A DNA stretch of 64,000 nt from Streptomyces sp. NBC_00258 (GCF_036182465.1 NZ_CP108081.1:9424001-9488000); one strand, 5' to 3'; counted from the stretch's first letter, positions 24,902-33,852 are shown. A program made the numbers and translations. Notes: generated by a model not told the origin, from the letters alone.

Positions 24902-26035
24902 GTGGCAGGAAAACCGGCCAAGCCCACGAACGCGCTCGACCAGACCCGGCGGATGCTCTCCCTGGTGACCTATCTGCGGGAGCGGCCCGGCGCTCGGGTC
25001 GAGGACGTCGCGCGGGCCTTCGGGATCACCGAGGACGAGCTGATCTCCGACCTCGACGTGCTGCCGCTGTGCGGGACCAGCTTCCGCGGGGGCGATCTGC
25101 TCGACATCGACACCGACGGCGACCGGATCTGGTGGCACAACCCGGACGATGTCGCCGAGCCGCTGCGGATCGCCGCCGACGAGGCGACCGCGCTGCTGGT
25201 GGCCGCGCGGGCCGTGTCGACCCTGCCCGGACTGCGTGAGGGCGACCGGCAGGCGCTGCTGCGGGCCACCGCGAAGGTGGAGGCCGCCTCGGGCGAGGCG
25301 GCGGGGGCCAGTGCCCGGCTGTCGGTCACCTTCGAGTCCGAGGGCGGTGTCTTCGCCGACGTCGACCGGGCGATCTCCGAGCGGCGCAGGCTGTGGATCC
25401 GCTACTACTCGCCCTCGCGGGACGAACTCACCGAGCGGGAGATCGACCCGATCCGCCTGGTCAGCGTCGGGCACACATACGTGGAGGCGTGGTGCCGCCG
25501 CTCCGAGGCGCGGCGCACCTTCCGGCTCGACCGGGTCGCCGAGATCAAGATCCTCGACGAGGCCTCCGCGCCGCCCGAGGTCGAGCTGCGGGACCTCTCC
25601 GAGGGGCTGGTGCAGCCGGCCGCCGAGGATCCCGAGGTGGTCGTGGAGGTCGGCCCCGGCGGGCGCTGGGTCGCCGAGTACTACCCGCACGACAGCGCCG
25701 AGGAGCTCCCCGACGGCGGCCTGCGCATCACCCTGCGCGCCCCCGACCCGGCGTCGCTGCGCCGTCTCGCGCTGCGGCTCGGCAGGGAGGGCCGGATCGT
25801 GTCACCGGTGGAGGTCGCGGACAGCGCCCGGCTGGCGGCCCGTGAGGCCCTCGCGGCGTACGACGGACCGCAGGGGGCTCACGACGCCGGGGACCGGCCG
25901 CAGGGCGTTCCCGGTGCGCCTCGCGAGGGTGGCCCGGCTGCTCCGCTCGACGGCGGCGGGGGAGCGCAGCGCCCGGACGACGGGCCGCACGGAGTTCATG
26001 ACGGGCTGTACGGCAGGCAGGAGCAAGGGCTTTGA
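24902..26035 (+). CDS. pafC: WYL-domain regulator PafC
   Basis: Partner of PafB, 377 aa from GTG 24902. It has an N-terminal HTH (QTRRMLSLVTYLRERPGARVEDVARAFG described here as one region), a WYL domain near residues 155-230 (RRLWIRYYSPSRDE, VEAWCRRSEARRTFRLDRV) and a WCX domain. Unusually, about 55 residues follow after AAREALAAYDGP: a Gly, Pro, Asp and His-rich tail ending YGRQEQGL, probably disordered. The WYL core is conserved. The next gene begins within a few bases of the stop, suggesting translational coupling. Confidence 0.93.
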   Translation: MAGKPAKPTNALDQTRRMLSLVTYLRERPGARVEDVARAFGITEDELISDLDVLPLCGTSFRGGDLLDIDTDGDRIWWHNPDDVAEPLRIAADEATALLVAARAVSTLPGLREGDRQALLRATAKVEAASGEAAGASARLSVTFESEGGVFADVDRAISERRRLWIRYYSPSRDELTEREIDPIRLVSVGHTYVEAWCRRSEARRTFRLDRVAEIKILDEASAPPEVELRDLSEGLVQPAAEDPEVVVEVGPGGRWVAEYYPHDSAEELPDGGLRITLRAPDPASLRRLALRLGREGRIVSPVEVADSARLAAREALAAYDGPQGAHDAGDRPQGVPGAPREGGPAAPLDGGGGAQRPDDGPHGVHDGLYGRQEQGL

Positions 26036-26046
26036 GCGGGTCGGCG

Positions 26047-26334
26047 ATGTCTGGTATCAGTGAAATGTCCGTGGCGTCCGCCTTCTCGGGGATGACCAGG
26101 GTGGATCCCGTGGTGTTCAAGGCCGCGTGCCCCGACTGCAGGGCCGGCTTCGAACTCTCCGCGAACGCTCTGCGCCTGGTCATCGGCGCCACACATCGGA
26201 CCACTTTCTACTCCTTCACCTGCCCGGAGTGCGCTGCGGCGGTACGCAAGCCGGCCGGGGAGCGCATCGTCGAACTCCTCACCGGCGGAGGGGTCCGGGC
26301 CCTGCGGCTCCACGCGACGGTCCAGGGGGCTTAG
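26047..26334 (+). CDS. Small zinc-ribbon-like protein of unknown function
   Basis: Not recognised as a named family. From ATG 26047 the product is 95 aa; a TTG at 26032 overlapping the pafC stop and an ATG at 26068 are alternatives, and none has a strong ribosome-binding site. Two CPxC knuckles, CPDC near residue 29 and CPEC near residue 60, could hold one zinc ion, as in rubredoxin-like or transcript-associated ribbons. There is no membrane segment. The position between pafC and tatA and the close spacing imply cotranscription with pafBC. Confidence 0.7.
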   Translation: MSGISEMSVASAFSGMTRVDPVVFKAACPDCRAGFELSANALRLVIGATHRTTFYSFTCPECAAAVRKPAGERIVELLTGGGVRALRLHATVQGA

Positions 26335-26343
26335 GGTCGAGCC

Positions 26344-26538
26344 ATGTTCTGGCCGATGTTCGCGATCGCTGTGGGTTTCCTGGGAATCTCCGTCCTCGGC
26401 GTGCTCGCCGTCCGTGTCTTCCTGGAGGCGGAGCGTCTGGGCAGGCAGGTCACCGAGTCCGCACGCAGGATCAGCCGCGCGGCCGAGGACCTGGAGCACG
26501 CCTCAGCCGGTGCGGCCCGCGCCGCGGACGCCCTCTGA
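26344..26538 (+). CDS. Small membrane protein of unknown function
   Basis: 64 aa, unrecognised. Residues 1-25 (FWPMFAIAVGFLGISVLGVLAV) form one membrane segment. The rest is an amphipathic, Ala/Arg/Glu-rich helix, probably cytoplasmic. The layout resembles TatA/TatB-like proteins without the FG hinge, and a tatA gene follows 240 bases later, but similarity is only in general architecture. It begins nine bases after the zinc-ribbon gene and probably belongs to its transcript. Confidence 0.65.
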   Translation: MFWPMFAIAVGFLGISVLGVLAVRVFLEAERLGRQVTESARRISRAAEDLEHASAGAARAADAL

Positions 26539-26708
26539 GCCTTCCTGTCCGTGCGCTTTGAGTCACTCCGACCTGTCTGGTCGGCGGGATCGGCAGGTAC
26601 GCTGCTGGTCGCGGCCCGGAGAGCGAGGCGCGGACCGCGAACTGGGAGTACGCACAGGGATTGCCCCGCGTTTACCCCTGAGCGTTACGATCGCTGCCAG
26701 CACGACTG

Positions 26709-26732
26709 TCGGACAGACGTCCGACCGGTCGG
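26709..26732. promoter_or_regulatory. Overlapping palindromes upstream of tatA
   Basis: TCGGAC-agac-GTCCGA (26709-26724) overlaps the perfect 12-bp palindrome CCGACCGGTCGG (26721-26732), 44 bases before the tatA start. It could be an operator. The rest of the 237-bp gap shows no clear signal. Confidence 0.35.
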
Positions 26733-26775
26733 GCAGCAACCCAACCACGCCGCCTCGGTGAGAAGGTAAAAGCTT

Positions 26776-27063
26776 ATGTTCGGAAGGCTCGGCGCTCCCG
26801 AGATCATTCTCATCCTCGTCGTCATCATCCTGCTGTTCGGCGCGAAGAAGCTTCCGGACATGGCCCGCTCGCTGGGCAAGTCCGCCCGCATTCTCAAGAG
26901 CGAGGCCAAGGCGATGAAGACCGAGGGCAAGGACGACAGCGCCACCCCGGCAGCCCCGCCGCAGGACGACCAGTCCCAGGTCCAGCGCACCATCCAGGCC
27001 GCACCCGGTGACGTGACCAGCTCGCGCCCGGTCACCGAGCCGACGGACACGACCAAGCGCTGA
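26776..27063 (+). CDS. tatA: Twin-arginine translocase subunit TatA
   Basis: Pore-forming component of the Tat pathway, which exports folded proteins. It is 95 aa, with an N-terminal membrane helix (residues about 6-22), the FG hinge in LLFGAKKLPDMARSLGKS, and a charged amphipathic helix. The C-terminal tail is Pro/Gln/Thr-rich and disordered. tatC follows 47 bases later. tatB is not in this locus, as is usual in actinobacteria. Confidence 0.97.
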   Translation: MFGRLGAPEIILILVVIILLFGAKKLPDMARSLGKSARILKSEAKAMKTEGKDDSATPAAPPQDDQSQVQRTIQAAPGDVTSSRPVTEPTDTTKR

Positions 27064-27110
27064 CGCAGGGCCGGTGACCGCCGGCCCCCTGCACGAGATG
27101 GGAACGTGGG

Positions 27111-28067
27111 TTGCTCAAGTCTGCCCGCAAGAACGAAGAGAAGGATCCGGAGGGGCGGATGCCCCTCGCGGAGCACCTTCGTGAGCTCCGCAACCGGCTC
27201 GCGAAGGCGATGCTGGCCATCGTCCTCGTCACGGTCGTCGCCGCCTTCTTCTACAACGACATCATCAACTTCTTCACCGAGCCGATCCTCGACTCGGTGG
27301 GCTGTGCGAAGTCGTTCGAGCAGTTGGCGAGTGAGCCCAAGGACACCACCTGCGCGCAGATCACGATCAATGGTCTGCTCACGCCGTTCACCCTGGCGTT
27401 GAAGGTGTCCCTGATGGCGGGCGTCGTCTTCGCCTCGCCGATCTGGCTCTACCAGCTCTGGGCGTTCGTTGCGCCCGGCCTGCACAAGAGCGAGAAGAAG
27501 TACGCCTACGCGTTTGTCGCGACGGGCGTCCCGCTCTTCCTCGGCGGCGGGTTCTTCGCGTACAAGGTGCTGCCCACCACCGCGAAGGTCCTGATCGAGT
27601 TCACGCCGTTCGGTGTCGACAACCTGTTGCCGCTGGACGACCTGCTCGACCTCGTCACGCGCATGGTGATCGTCTTCGGCCTCTCCTTCGAACTGCCGCT
27701 GCTCCTGGTGATGCTCAACATGACCGGGATCATCTCCGGCAAGCGCATGGCCGGCTGGTGGCGCGGCATGATCATGGGCATCACCGTGTTCGCCGCCGTC
27801 GCCACGCCCAGCACCGACCCGCTGACGATGATGGCGCTCGCCGGGCCGATCTGGATCCTCTACTTCGCAGCCACCGGCTTCTCGCTGCTGAACGACCGCC
27901 GCAGGGCCCGTCGCGAGGCCGAGGGACCGGACGACGACGAGGCCTCCGAGCTCGATCTCACGCCCGAGGACATCGGCGAGATCGAGTCCGTGTCGGCGAA
28001 CCGCGCGCTCCCGGCGCAGGCGGACTCCGAGCACGACCGGATCAACGGCTACGACGACGTGACCTGA
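27111..28067 (+). CDS. tatC: Twin-arginine translocase subunit TatC
   Basis: Polytopic receptor of the Tat pathway, 318 aa from TTG 27111. It has six membrane segments and the hallmark MPLAEHLRELRNRL at the N-terminal cytoplasmic end. Conserved segments include FASPIWLYQLWAFVAPGLH and FGLSFELPLLLVML. The C-terminal tail after residue 265 is long, acidic and hydrophilic. It is cotranscribed with tatA. Confidence 0.97.
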   Translation: MLKSARKNEEKDPEGRMPLAEHLRELRNRLAKAMLAIVLVTVVAAFFYNDIINFFTEPILDSVGCAKSFEQLASEPKDTTCAQITINGLLTPFTLALKVSLMAGVVFASPIWLYQLWAFVAPGLHKSEKKYAYAFVATGVPLFLGGGFFAYKVLPTTAKVLIEFTPFGVDNLLPLDDLLDLVTRMVIVFGLSFELPLLLVMLNMTGIISGKRMAGWWRGMIMGITVFAAVATPSTDPLTMMALAGPIWILYFAATGFSLLNDRRRARREAEGPDDDEASELDLTPEDIGEIESVSANRALPAQADSEHDRINGYDDVT

Positions 28068-28075
28068 CGTCGCCG

Positions 28076-28104
28076 GATGACCCTGCCGGACGACGTTGTA
28101 GGGT
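28076..28104 (+). promoter_or_regulatory. Candidate promoter of the lipid-kinase gene
   Basis: GATGAC (-35, 28076-28081), a 17-base spacer and TAGGGT (-10, 28099-28104) predict a start site near 28111, almost at the GTG 28113. The transcript would be leaderless. Confidence 0.45.
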
Positions 28105-28112
28105 CCGTGGCC

Positions 28113-29003
28113 GTGACCAGCGAGATCACCCTCTTCGTCAATCCCACCGCGGGACGCGGCCGGGGCGCCCGCGCGGCGCAGCCGGCCGCTTCCGCGTTGC
28201 GGTCGGCAGGCTTCTCCGTACGCACGGTCCTCGGGCAGAACGCCGAGGACGCCCTCACACGCGCGCGTGCCGCCGTCGACGCCGGCACGGGCGCCCTGGT
28301 GGCCGTCGGCGGCGACGGCATGGCGAACCTCGCGCTCCAGGCCGTCGCCGGGACCCGTACACCGCTCGGCCTGGTCGCCGTGGGCACCGGGAACGACTTC
28401 GCGCGGGCCCTCGGACTGCCGGTGCGCGACCCCGCCGCCGCGGGACGGGTGGTCGCCGAGGCGCTCAAGGGGGCGCGGCTGCGGGACATCGACCTGGGGC
28501 GCGTCGACGGCACCTGGTTCGGCACCGTCCTCGCCGCCGGCTTCGACTCTCGGGTCAACGACCGCGGCAACCGCATGAGATGGCCCACCGGCCGCTTCAA
28601 GTACGACCTCGCGATGCTCGCCGAACTCGCCTCCTTCAGGCCCTTCCCGTTCCGGATCACCCTGGACGGCGGTGAGGTCCGGGAGATCGAGGCGACGCTG
28701 GTGGCCGTCGGCAACGGGTCCTCGTACGGGGGCGGGATGAAGATCTGCGCGGGCGCGGATCTCACGGACGGGCTCTTCGACGTCACCGTGGTCGGGGACT
28801 GCAGCCGCAGATCGCTGCTCCGGGTCTTTCCGCAGGTCTACAAGGGAACGCATCTCGGCCATCCCAAGATCACCGTGCACCGCGTCGCGAAGATCGAGCT
28901 GGCTGCCGAAGGGATCACCGGATACGCCGACGGGGAGCCGCTCGGGCCGCTGCCGCTGACCGCGGAATGCATACGGGGCGCGGTGCGGGTCGCGGGCCCC
29001 TGA
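28113..29003 (+). CDS. Diacylglycerol/sphingosine-kinase family lipid kinase
   Basis: YegS/BmrU-type lipid kinase, 296 aa. It has the N-terminal catalytic module TLFVNPTAGRGRG, the nucleotide motif AVGGDGMANLALQAV, and GLVAVGTGNDFARALG. The C-terminal domain contains AVGNGSSYGGGMKI and DGLFDV. I chose GTG 28113, which gives the family N-terminus and fits a leaderless transcript; ATG 28077 lies in the apparent -35. The likely substrate is diacylglycerol, made phosphatidate at the membrane. It is followed by helY with its own promoter. Confidence 0.88.
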   Translation: MTSEITLFVNPTAGRGRGARAAQPAASALRSAGFSVRTVLGQNAEDALTRARAAVDAGTGALVAVGGDGMANLALQAVAGTRTPLGLVAVGTGNDFARALGLPVRDPAAAGRVVAEALKGARLRDIDLGRVDGTWFGTVLAAGFDSRVNDRGNRMRWPTGRFKYDLAMLAELASFRPFPFRITLDGGEVREIEATLVAVGNGSSYGGGMKICAGADLTDGLFDVTVVGDCSRRSLLRVFPQVYKGTHLGHPKITVHRVAKIELAAEGITGYADGEPLGPLPLTAECIRGAVRVAGP

Positions 29004-29088
29004 GCAGCGGTGTGCGGTCCCGGGGCGGGACGTCCTGTGCTGGTAGGACGCCGGATCCACAGGCTCCGATCGGATAATGATCGTCCTG

Positions 29089-29111
29089 TTGTCAGTGGTG
29101 GCCGGTAGTCT
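29089..29111 (+). promoter_or_regulatory. PafBC-type DNA-damage promoter of helY
   Basis: TTGTCAGTG (29089-29097), eight bases, then TAGTCT (29106-29111) is an exact match to the mycobacterial RecA-NDp consensus tTGTCRgtg-N8-TAnnnT, as I remember it. It lies 11 bases before the helY start, so the message would have almost no leader. Confidence 0.7.
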
Positions 29112-29121
29112 CGAATGCACG

Positions 29122-31938
29122 ATGACAGAGGATCTCTCACCGGCCGAGCGGTACGCGGCAGCCCGTAAGCGTGCTGTCGAGCAGGCCACCGCACTCGCGG
29201 GCTTCCGCGAGATGTACGACTTCGGCCTCGACCCCTTCCAGATCGAGGCCTGTCAGGCCCTCGAATCGGGCAAGGGTGTTCTCGTGGCCGCGCCCACCGG
29301 CTCGGGCAAGACGATCGTCGGCGAGTTCGCCGTCCATCTCGCCCTCCAGCAGGGCAAGAAATGCTTCTACACCACGCCCATCAAGGCACTGTCGAACCAG
29401 AAGTACGCCGACCTGAGCCGTCGTTACGACGCGGACAAGGTCGGCCTGCTCACCGGAGACAACAGCGTCAACTCCGAGGCGCCGGTGGTCGTGATGACCA
29501 CCGAGGTCCTCCGGAACATGCTGTACGCGGGCTCGCAGACCCTCCTCGGCCTCGGTTACGTGGTCATGGACGAGGTGCACTACCTCTCGGACCGCTTCCG
29601 CGGTGCCGTCTGGGAGGAAGTGATCATCCACCTCCCCGAGTCGGTGACCCTGGTGTCACTGTCGGCGACCGTGTCGAACGCCGAGGAGTTCGGCGACTGG
29701 CTCGACACCGTCCGCGGCGACACCGAGGTGATCGTCTCCGAGCACCGGCCCGTGCCGCTGTTCCAGCACGTGCTCGCCGGGCGCCGGATGTACGACCTCT
29801 TCGAGGAGGGCGAGGGCCACAAGAAGGCCGTCAACCCCGACCTCACGCGCCTGGCGCGCATGGAGGCCAGCCGTCCGTCGTACCAGGACCGCAAGCGGGG
29901 CCGCGCCATGCGCGACGCCGACCGGGAGCGCGAGCGGCGTCAGCGGTCCCGGGTGTGGACGCCGGGGCGGCCCGAGGTCATCGAGCGGCTCGACTCCGAG
30001 GGGCTGCTGCCCGCCATCACGTTCATCTTCAGCCGCGCCGCCTGTGAGGCAGCCGTCCAGCAGTGCATGTACGCGGGGCTGCGGCTGAACGACGAGGAGG
30101 CCCGCGAGAAGGTCCGCGCCCTCGTCGAGGAGCGCACGGCCTCCATCCCGAACGAGGACCTCCACGTCCTCGGCTACTACGAGTGGCTGGAAGGCCTGGA
30201 GCGCGGTATCGCGGCCCACCACGCGGGCATGCTGCCGACGTTCAAGGAAGTCGTCGAGGAACTCTTCGTACGCGGCCTGGTGAAGGCCGTGTTCGCCACC
30301 GAGACCCTCGCGCTCGGCATCAACATGCCCGCCCGCTCGGTGGTGTTGGAGAAGCTCGTCAAGTGGAACGGCGAGCAGCACGCCGACATCACCCCCGGCG
30401 AGTACACCCAGCTCACCGGCCGGGCCGGCCGCCGCGGCATCGATGTCGAGGGCCACGCCGTCGTGTTGTGGCAGCGCGGTATCAACCCCGACCATCTCGC
30501 GGGACTCGCCGGCACGCGCACGTACCCGCTGCGCTCCAGCTTCAAGCCGTCGTACAACATGGCGGTGAACCTCGTCGAGCAGTTCGGGCGGCACCGCTCG
30601 CGCGAGCTGCTGGAGACGTCCTTCGCGCAGTTCCAGGCCGACAAGTCGGTCGTCGGGATCTCCCGCCAGGTGCAGCGCAACGAAGAGGGCCTCGAGGGCT
30701 ACAAGGAGTCCATGACCTGCCACCTCGGGGACTTCGACGAGTACGCGCGACTGCGCCGCGAACTCAAGGACCGCGAGACCGAGCTGGCCAAGCAGGGCGT
30801 GTCGCAGCGGCGGGCCGAGGCGGCCGTCTCCCTGGAGAAGCTCAAGCCGGGTGACGTCATCCACGTCCCGACCGGCAAGTTCGCGGGACTCGCACTCGTC
30901 CTCGACCCGGGGCTGCCCGCCGGGCGGTCCAACGGACACCGGGGCTTCGAGCACCACGACGGGCCGCGCCCCCTCGTGCTCACCGCCGAGCGCCAGGTCA
31001 AGCGGCTCAACACGACCGACTTCCCGGTGCCCGTCGAGGCGCTGGAGCGGATGCGCATCCCGAAGTCGTTCAACGCGCGCTCGCCGCAGTCGCGCCGCGA
31101 CCTCGCCTCGGCGCTGCGCACCAAGGCCGGACACATCGTGCCGGAGCGGCACCGCAAGCGCCGCGCCGAGGCCGCCGACGACCGAGAGATCGCCCGGCTG
31201 CGCACGGCGATCCGGGCCCATCCCTGCCATGGATGCACCGACCGCGAGGACCACGCCCGCTGGGCCGAGCGCTACCACCGGCTGCGGCGCGACACCGCCC
31301 AGCTGGAGAACCGCATCGAGGGCCGGACGAACACCATCGCCCGCACCTTCGACCGCATCGTGGCGCTCCTGACCGAGCTGGACTATCTGCGCGGCGACGA
31401 GGTCACCGAGCACGGCAAGCGGCTCGCCCGGCTGTACGGCGAGATGGACCTGCTCTCCAGCGAATGCCTGCGCGAAGGCGTCTGGGAGGGCCTCGGACCG
31501 GCCGAACTGGCCGCGTGCGTCTCGGCGCTGGTCTACGAGTCCAGGGTCGGCGACGACGCGATGGCGCCGAAGCTGCCGTCGGGCAAGGCGAAGGCCGCGC
31601 TCGGCGAGATGGTCCGCATCTGGGGCCGGCTCGACGCCCTGGAGGAGGACTTCCGCATCACGCAGACCGAGGGCGTCGGCCAGCGCGAGCCCGACCTGGG
31701 CTTCGCCTGGGCCGCGTACGAATGGGCGTCGGGCAAGGGCCTCGACGAGGTGCTGCGCGAGGCGGAGATGCCCGCCGGTGACTTCGTCCGCTGGTGCAAG
31801 CAGGTCATCGACGTACTGGGACAGATCTCCGCGGCGGCACCGGTCTCGTCCGGGGCGAGCCCGACGGTGGCGAAGAACGCGCGCAAGGCCGTTGACCAGT
31901 TGCTGCGGGGAGTGGTGGCGTACTCGTCGGTGGGGTGA
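29122..31938 (+). CDS. helY: Ski2/Mtr4-like DEAD-box helicase HelY
   Basis: ATP-dependent superfamily 2 nucleic-acid helicase, 938 aa. Walker A is AAPTGSGKT near residue 60, DEVH (VMDEVHYLSD) near residue 155, SLSATVSNAEEFGDWL near 185, and motif VI QLTGRAGRRGIDVEGH near 440. The C-terminal half resembles the DSHCT-type exosome-helicase domain and includes CHGCTDREDHARW. ATG 29122 is chosen over 29077 because the damage-type promoter lies between them. In mycobacteria helY also follows tatC. An RNA-processing or repair role is likely; the promoter suggests DNA repair. Confidence 0.95.
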   Translation: MTEDLSPAERYAAARKRAVEQATALAGFREMYDFGLDPFQIEACQALESGKGVLVAAPTGSGKTIVGEFAVHLALQQGKKCFYTTPIKALSNQKYADLSRRYDADKVGLLTGDNSVNSEAPVVVMTTEVLRNMLYAGSQTLLGLGYVVMDEVHYLSDRFRGAVWEEVIIHLPESVTLVSLSATVSNAEEFGDWLDTVRGDTEVIVSEHRPVPLFQHVLAGRRMYDLFEEGEGHKKAVNPDLTRLARMEASRPSYQDRKRGRAMRDADRERERRQRSRVWTPGRPEVIERLDSEGLLPAITFIFSRAACEAAVQQCMYAGLRLNDEEAREKVRALVEERTASIPNEDLHVLGYYEWLEGLERGIAAHHAGMLPTFKEVVEELFVRGLVKAVFATETLALGINMPARSVVLEKLVKWNGEQHADITPGEYTQLTGRAGRRGIDVEGHAVVLWQRGINPDHLAGLAGTRTYPLRSSFKPSYNMAVNLVEQFGRHRSRELLETSFAQFQADKSVVGISRQVQRNEEGLEGYKESMTCHLGDFDEYARLRRELKDRETELAKQGVSQRRAEAAVSLEKLKPGDVIHVPTGKFAGLALVLDPGLPAGRSNGHRGFEHHDGPRPLVLTAERQVKRLNTTDFPVPVEALERMRIPKSFNARSPQSRRDLASALRTKAGHIVPERHRKRRAEAADDREIARLRTAIRAHPCHGCTDREDHARWAERYHRLRRDTAQLENRIEGRTNTIARTFDRIVALLTELDYLRGDEVTEHGKRLARLYGEMDLLSSECLREGVWEGLGPAELAACVSALVYESRVGDDAMAPKLPSGKAKAALGEMVRIWGRLDALEEDFRITQTEGVGQREPDLGFAWAAYEWASGKGLDEVLREAEMPAGDFVRWCKQVIDVLGQISAAAPVSSGASPTVAKNARKAVDQLLRGVVAYSSVG

Positions 31939-31944
31939 GCGGGT

Positions 31945-31972
31945 GACGGTCGTTCTCGCGAGGACGACCGTC
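31945..31972. terminator. Candidate bidirectional terminator after helY
   Basis: A 9-bp perfect stem (gacggtcgt with acgaccgtc) flanks a 10-base loop that itself contains ctcgcgag. It lies between convergent genes. Confidence 0.6.
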
Positions 31973-32016
31973 CGGCGAGGGGCTGGAGGGGCGGCTGGGC
32001 CGACAGCAGGGGCGTC

Positions 32017-33696
32017 TCACTCGTCGCGGGAGTTCAGGTACGCGCGCCAGCCGCCGTACGCCGTGATGTCCCGTGCGCCGTCCAGGGCGCCCGGCTCGCA
32101 CAGGAAGCCGGGTGCGTCGTCGCCGTCGGCCAGTTCGACCCGGCCCAGGGCCATCGGCCGGGGGAGTGCGGCGAGAAGGCGGCCGAGTCCCTCTGCGGGC
32201 AGCCGCCACACCTCGGCCTCGATCGCGGCACCACCCTCGCCCACGTGCACGAGACCCGGCTTGGGGGGTTCGGTGGACAGGGCGTGCAGCCGGTAGACGG
32301 GGGCGGTCCTGGTCGTACGGTCCAACTGGGCGCCCAGGGAGAGGAGCTGGCTGTTCAGCGGCTGGCCCGAAAGGTGTGCGCCGACCACTGCGATCCGGGC
32401 GGTCGGGGCTTCCAGCGTGCGGGCGATCCGGGCCAGGCGTTCGTCGGTGAAGGCCGGGCCGATCAGCATCACGCCGAACGGGAGGCCCGCCACCTCGCCC
32501 GCCGGGACGGCCACGGCCGCCAGGTCGAAGAGGTTCGTGGAGTTGGTGAAGCGGCCGAGCCGGGCGTTGGAGCCGAGCGGGTCGGCGGCGACCTCGGCGA
32601 GCGTGGGGTGGCCGGGAGCAGTCGGGAGGAGCAGGGCGTCCGCGTCGCCGAGTTCCGCCAGGGCGCGGGTGCGCAGCGCCGCCAGACGGTCCTGGTCGGC
32701 GAAGAGCTGGTGCGCCGGGATGTCGCGGGCGCGGGTGATGATGCCGGCGACCGTCGGGTCCAGGCCCGCGCCACCCTCGGAGAGCAACTTGTCGACAAAG
32801 CTCCCCACCGCGGTGTAGCGCTCGGCCACGAAGGCGCCCTCGTAGAGCATGGCCGCGGCTTCGGTGAAGGGGGTGAGGTCGATGGTGCGCAACTCGGCTC
32901 CCGCCGCGCCGAGTCGGGCCGCGGCATCCTCGTACGCCTCCGCCCAGCCCTCGTCCAGCTCGCCGAGTTGCTCGCGGGGTGGGACGGCGATGCGCCAGGG
33001 GCCCGGGGCGCGCTGGGGGAGTGCGGGGAGGTCGCGCGCGGATGGGGAGCCCATGTGGGCGAGGGCCTGTTCCGCCTCCTGGAGGGTGCGGGCGAAGACC
33101 GTCACGCAGTCGAGGGTGGCACAGGCCGGGACCACGCCGTCGGTGGGGACGAGGCCTCGGGTCGGCTTGAGGCCGACGATGCCGTTGAAGGCCGCGGGGA
33201 CGCGGCCACTGCCCGCGGTGTCCGTGCCCAGGGCCAGGTCCACGATGCCGAGGGCCACCGCTACCGCGCTGCCCGAGCTGGAGCCGCCGCTGATTCTCTC
33301 GGGGGCGATGGCGTTACGGACGGGGCCGTGCGGGGAGCGGGTGCCGACCAGGCCCGTGGCGAACTGGTCCAGGTTGGTGGTGCCCAGGGCGATCGCGCCT
33401 GCCGCGCGGAGGCGGGCTACGACCGGGGCGTCCGCCTCCGGGTGGTACGCGTAGGCCGGGCAGCCGACGGTGGTGGGGAGGCCTGCCACGTCGATGTTGC
33501 CCTTCGCGGCGAAGAGCTTGCCCGCGAGGGGGAGGTGTTCGCCTGCGGCGAGGCGGGTGTCGACGGCCCGGGCTTCCTCCTCGACCTCTGCCTGGGGGCG
33601 TAGGTCGATCCAGATCTCGGGGCGGGCTGTGGCCTCGATGCGGGCGTAGGCCATGCGGACGCGGGCCACTGCGTGGGGTTGGGTCTGGGGCGACAT
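32017..33696 (-). CDS. atzF: Allophanate hydrolase
   Basis: Amidase-signature enzyme that splits allophanate (carboxyurea) to ammonia and CO2, 559 aa from ATG 33696 behind aaggag. The Ser-cisSer-Lys triad is visible: Lys65 in LFAAKGNID, cis-Ser in GGSSSGS near residue 140, and nucleophile Ser164 in TDTAGSGRVPA. The last 130 residues form the C-terminal domain found only in allophanate hydrolases, which handles N-carboxyurea. It is the last gene of a four-gene minus-strand operon and catalyses the final step of urea or guanidine degradation. Confidence 0.93.
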   Translation of the reverse strand: MSPQTQPHAVARVRMAYARIEATARPEIWIDLRPQAEVEEEARAVDTRLAAGEHLPLAGKLFAAKGNIDVAGLPTTVGCPAYAYHPEADAPVVARLRAAGAIALGTTNLDQFATGLVGTRSPHGPVRNAIAPERISGGSSSGSAVAVALGIVDLALGTDTAGSGRVPAAFNGIVGLKPTRGLVPTDGVVPACATLDCVTVFARTLQEAEQALAHMGSPSARDLPALPQRAPGPWRIAVPPREQLGELDEGWAEAYEDAAARLGAAGAELRTIDLTPFTEAAAMLYEGAFVAERYTAVGSFVDKLLSEGGAGLDPTVAGIITRARDIPAHQLFADQDRLAALRTRALAELGDADALLLPTAPGHPTLAEVAADPLGSNARLGRFTNSTNLFDLAAVAVPAGEVAGLPFGVMLIGPAFTDERLARIARTLEAPTARIAVVGAHLSGQPLNSQLLSLGAQLDRTTRTAPVYRLHALSTEPPKPGLVHVGEGGAAIEAEVWRLPAEGLGRLLAALPRPMALGRVELADGDDAPGFLCEPGALDGARDITAYGGWRAYLNSRDE

Positions 33697-33852
33697 CTCT
33701 GCTCCTTGCTGGGGGTTTCGTCGTCGGCTGCGGGCCGGTGGTCGTCTGTGCCCACCCGTTCCGCCCTGCGGAACGCCTGCCCACGGACGGCCAGGCAGAC
33801 GGGCGGGTCGGGCGCCTGCCCGCAGGCGCACGGCACGGCGCGGCACGAGGGC
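33697..33852 (-). other. Gap between the carboxylase and allophanate hydrolase genes
   Basis: 156 bp with several small hairpins, e.g. cgttccgc/gcggaacg (33757-33764 and 33768-33775), and Pro/Gly-like triplet periodicity. No gene is supported. It may hold a processing or attenuation structure within the operon. Confidence 0.5.

Noticed and set aside
26539..26700. Possible tRNA or structured RNA before tatA
   Set aside because: No cloverleaf could be drawn; only short GC-rich inverted repeats are present.
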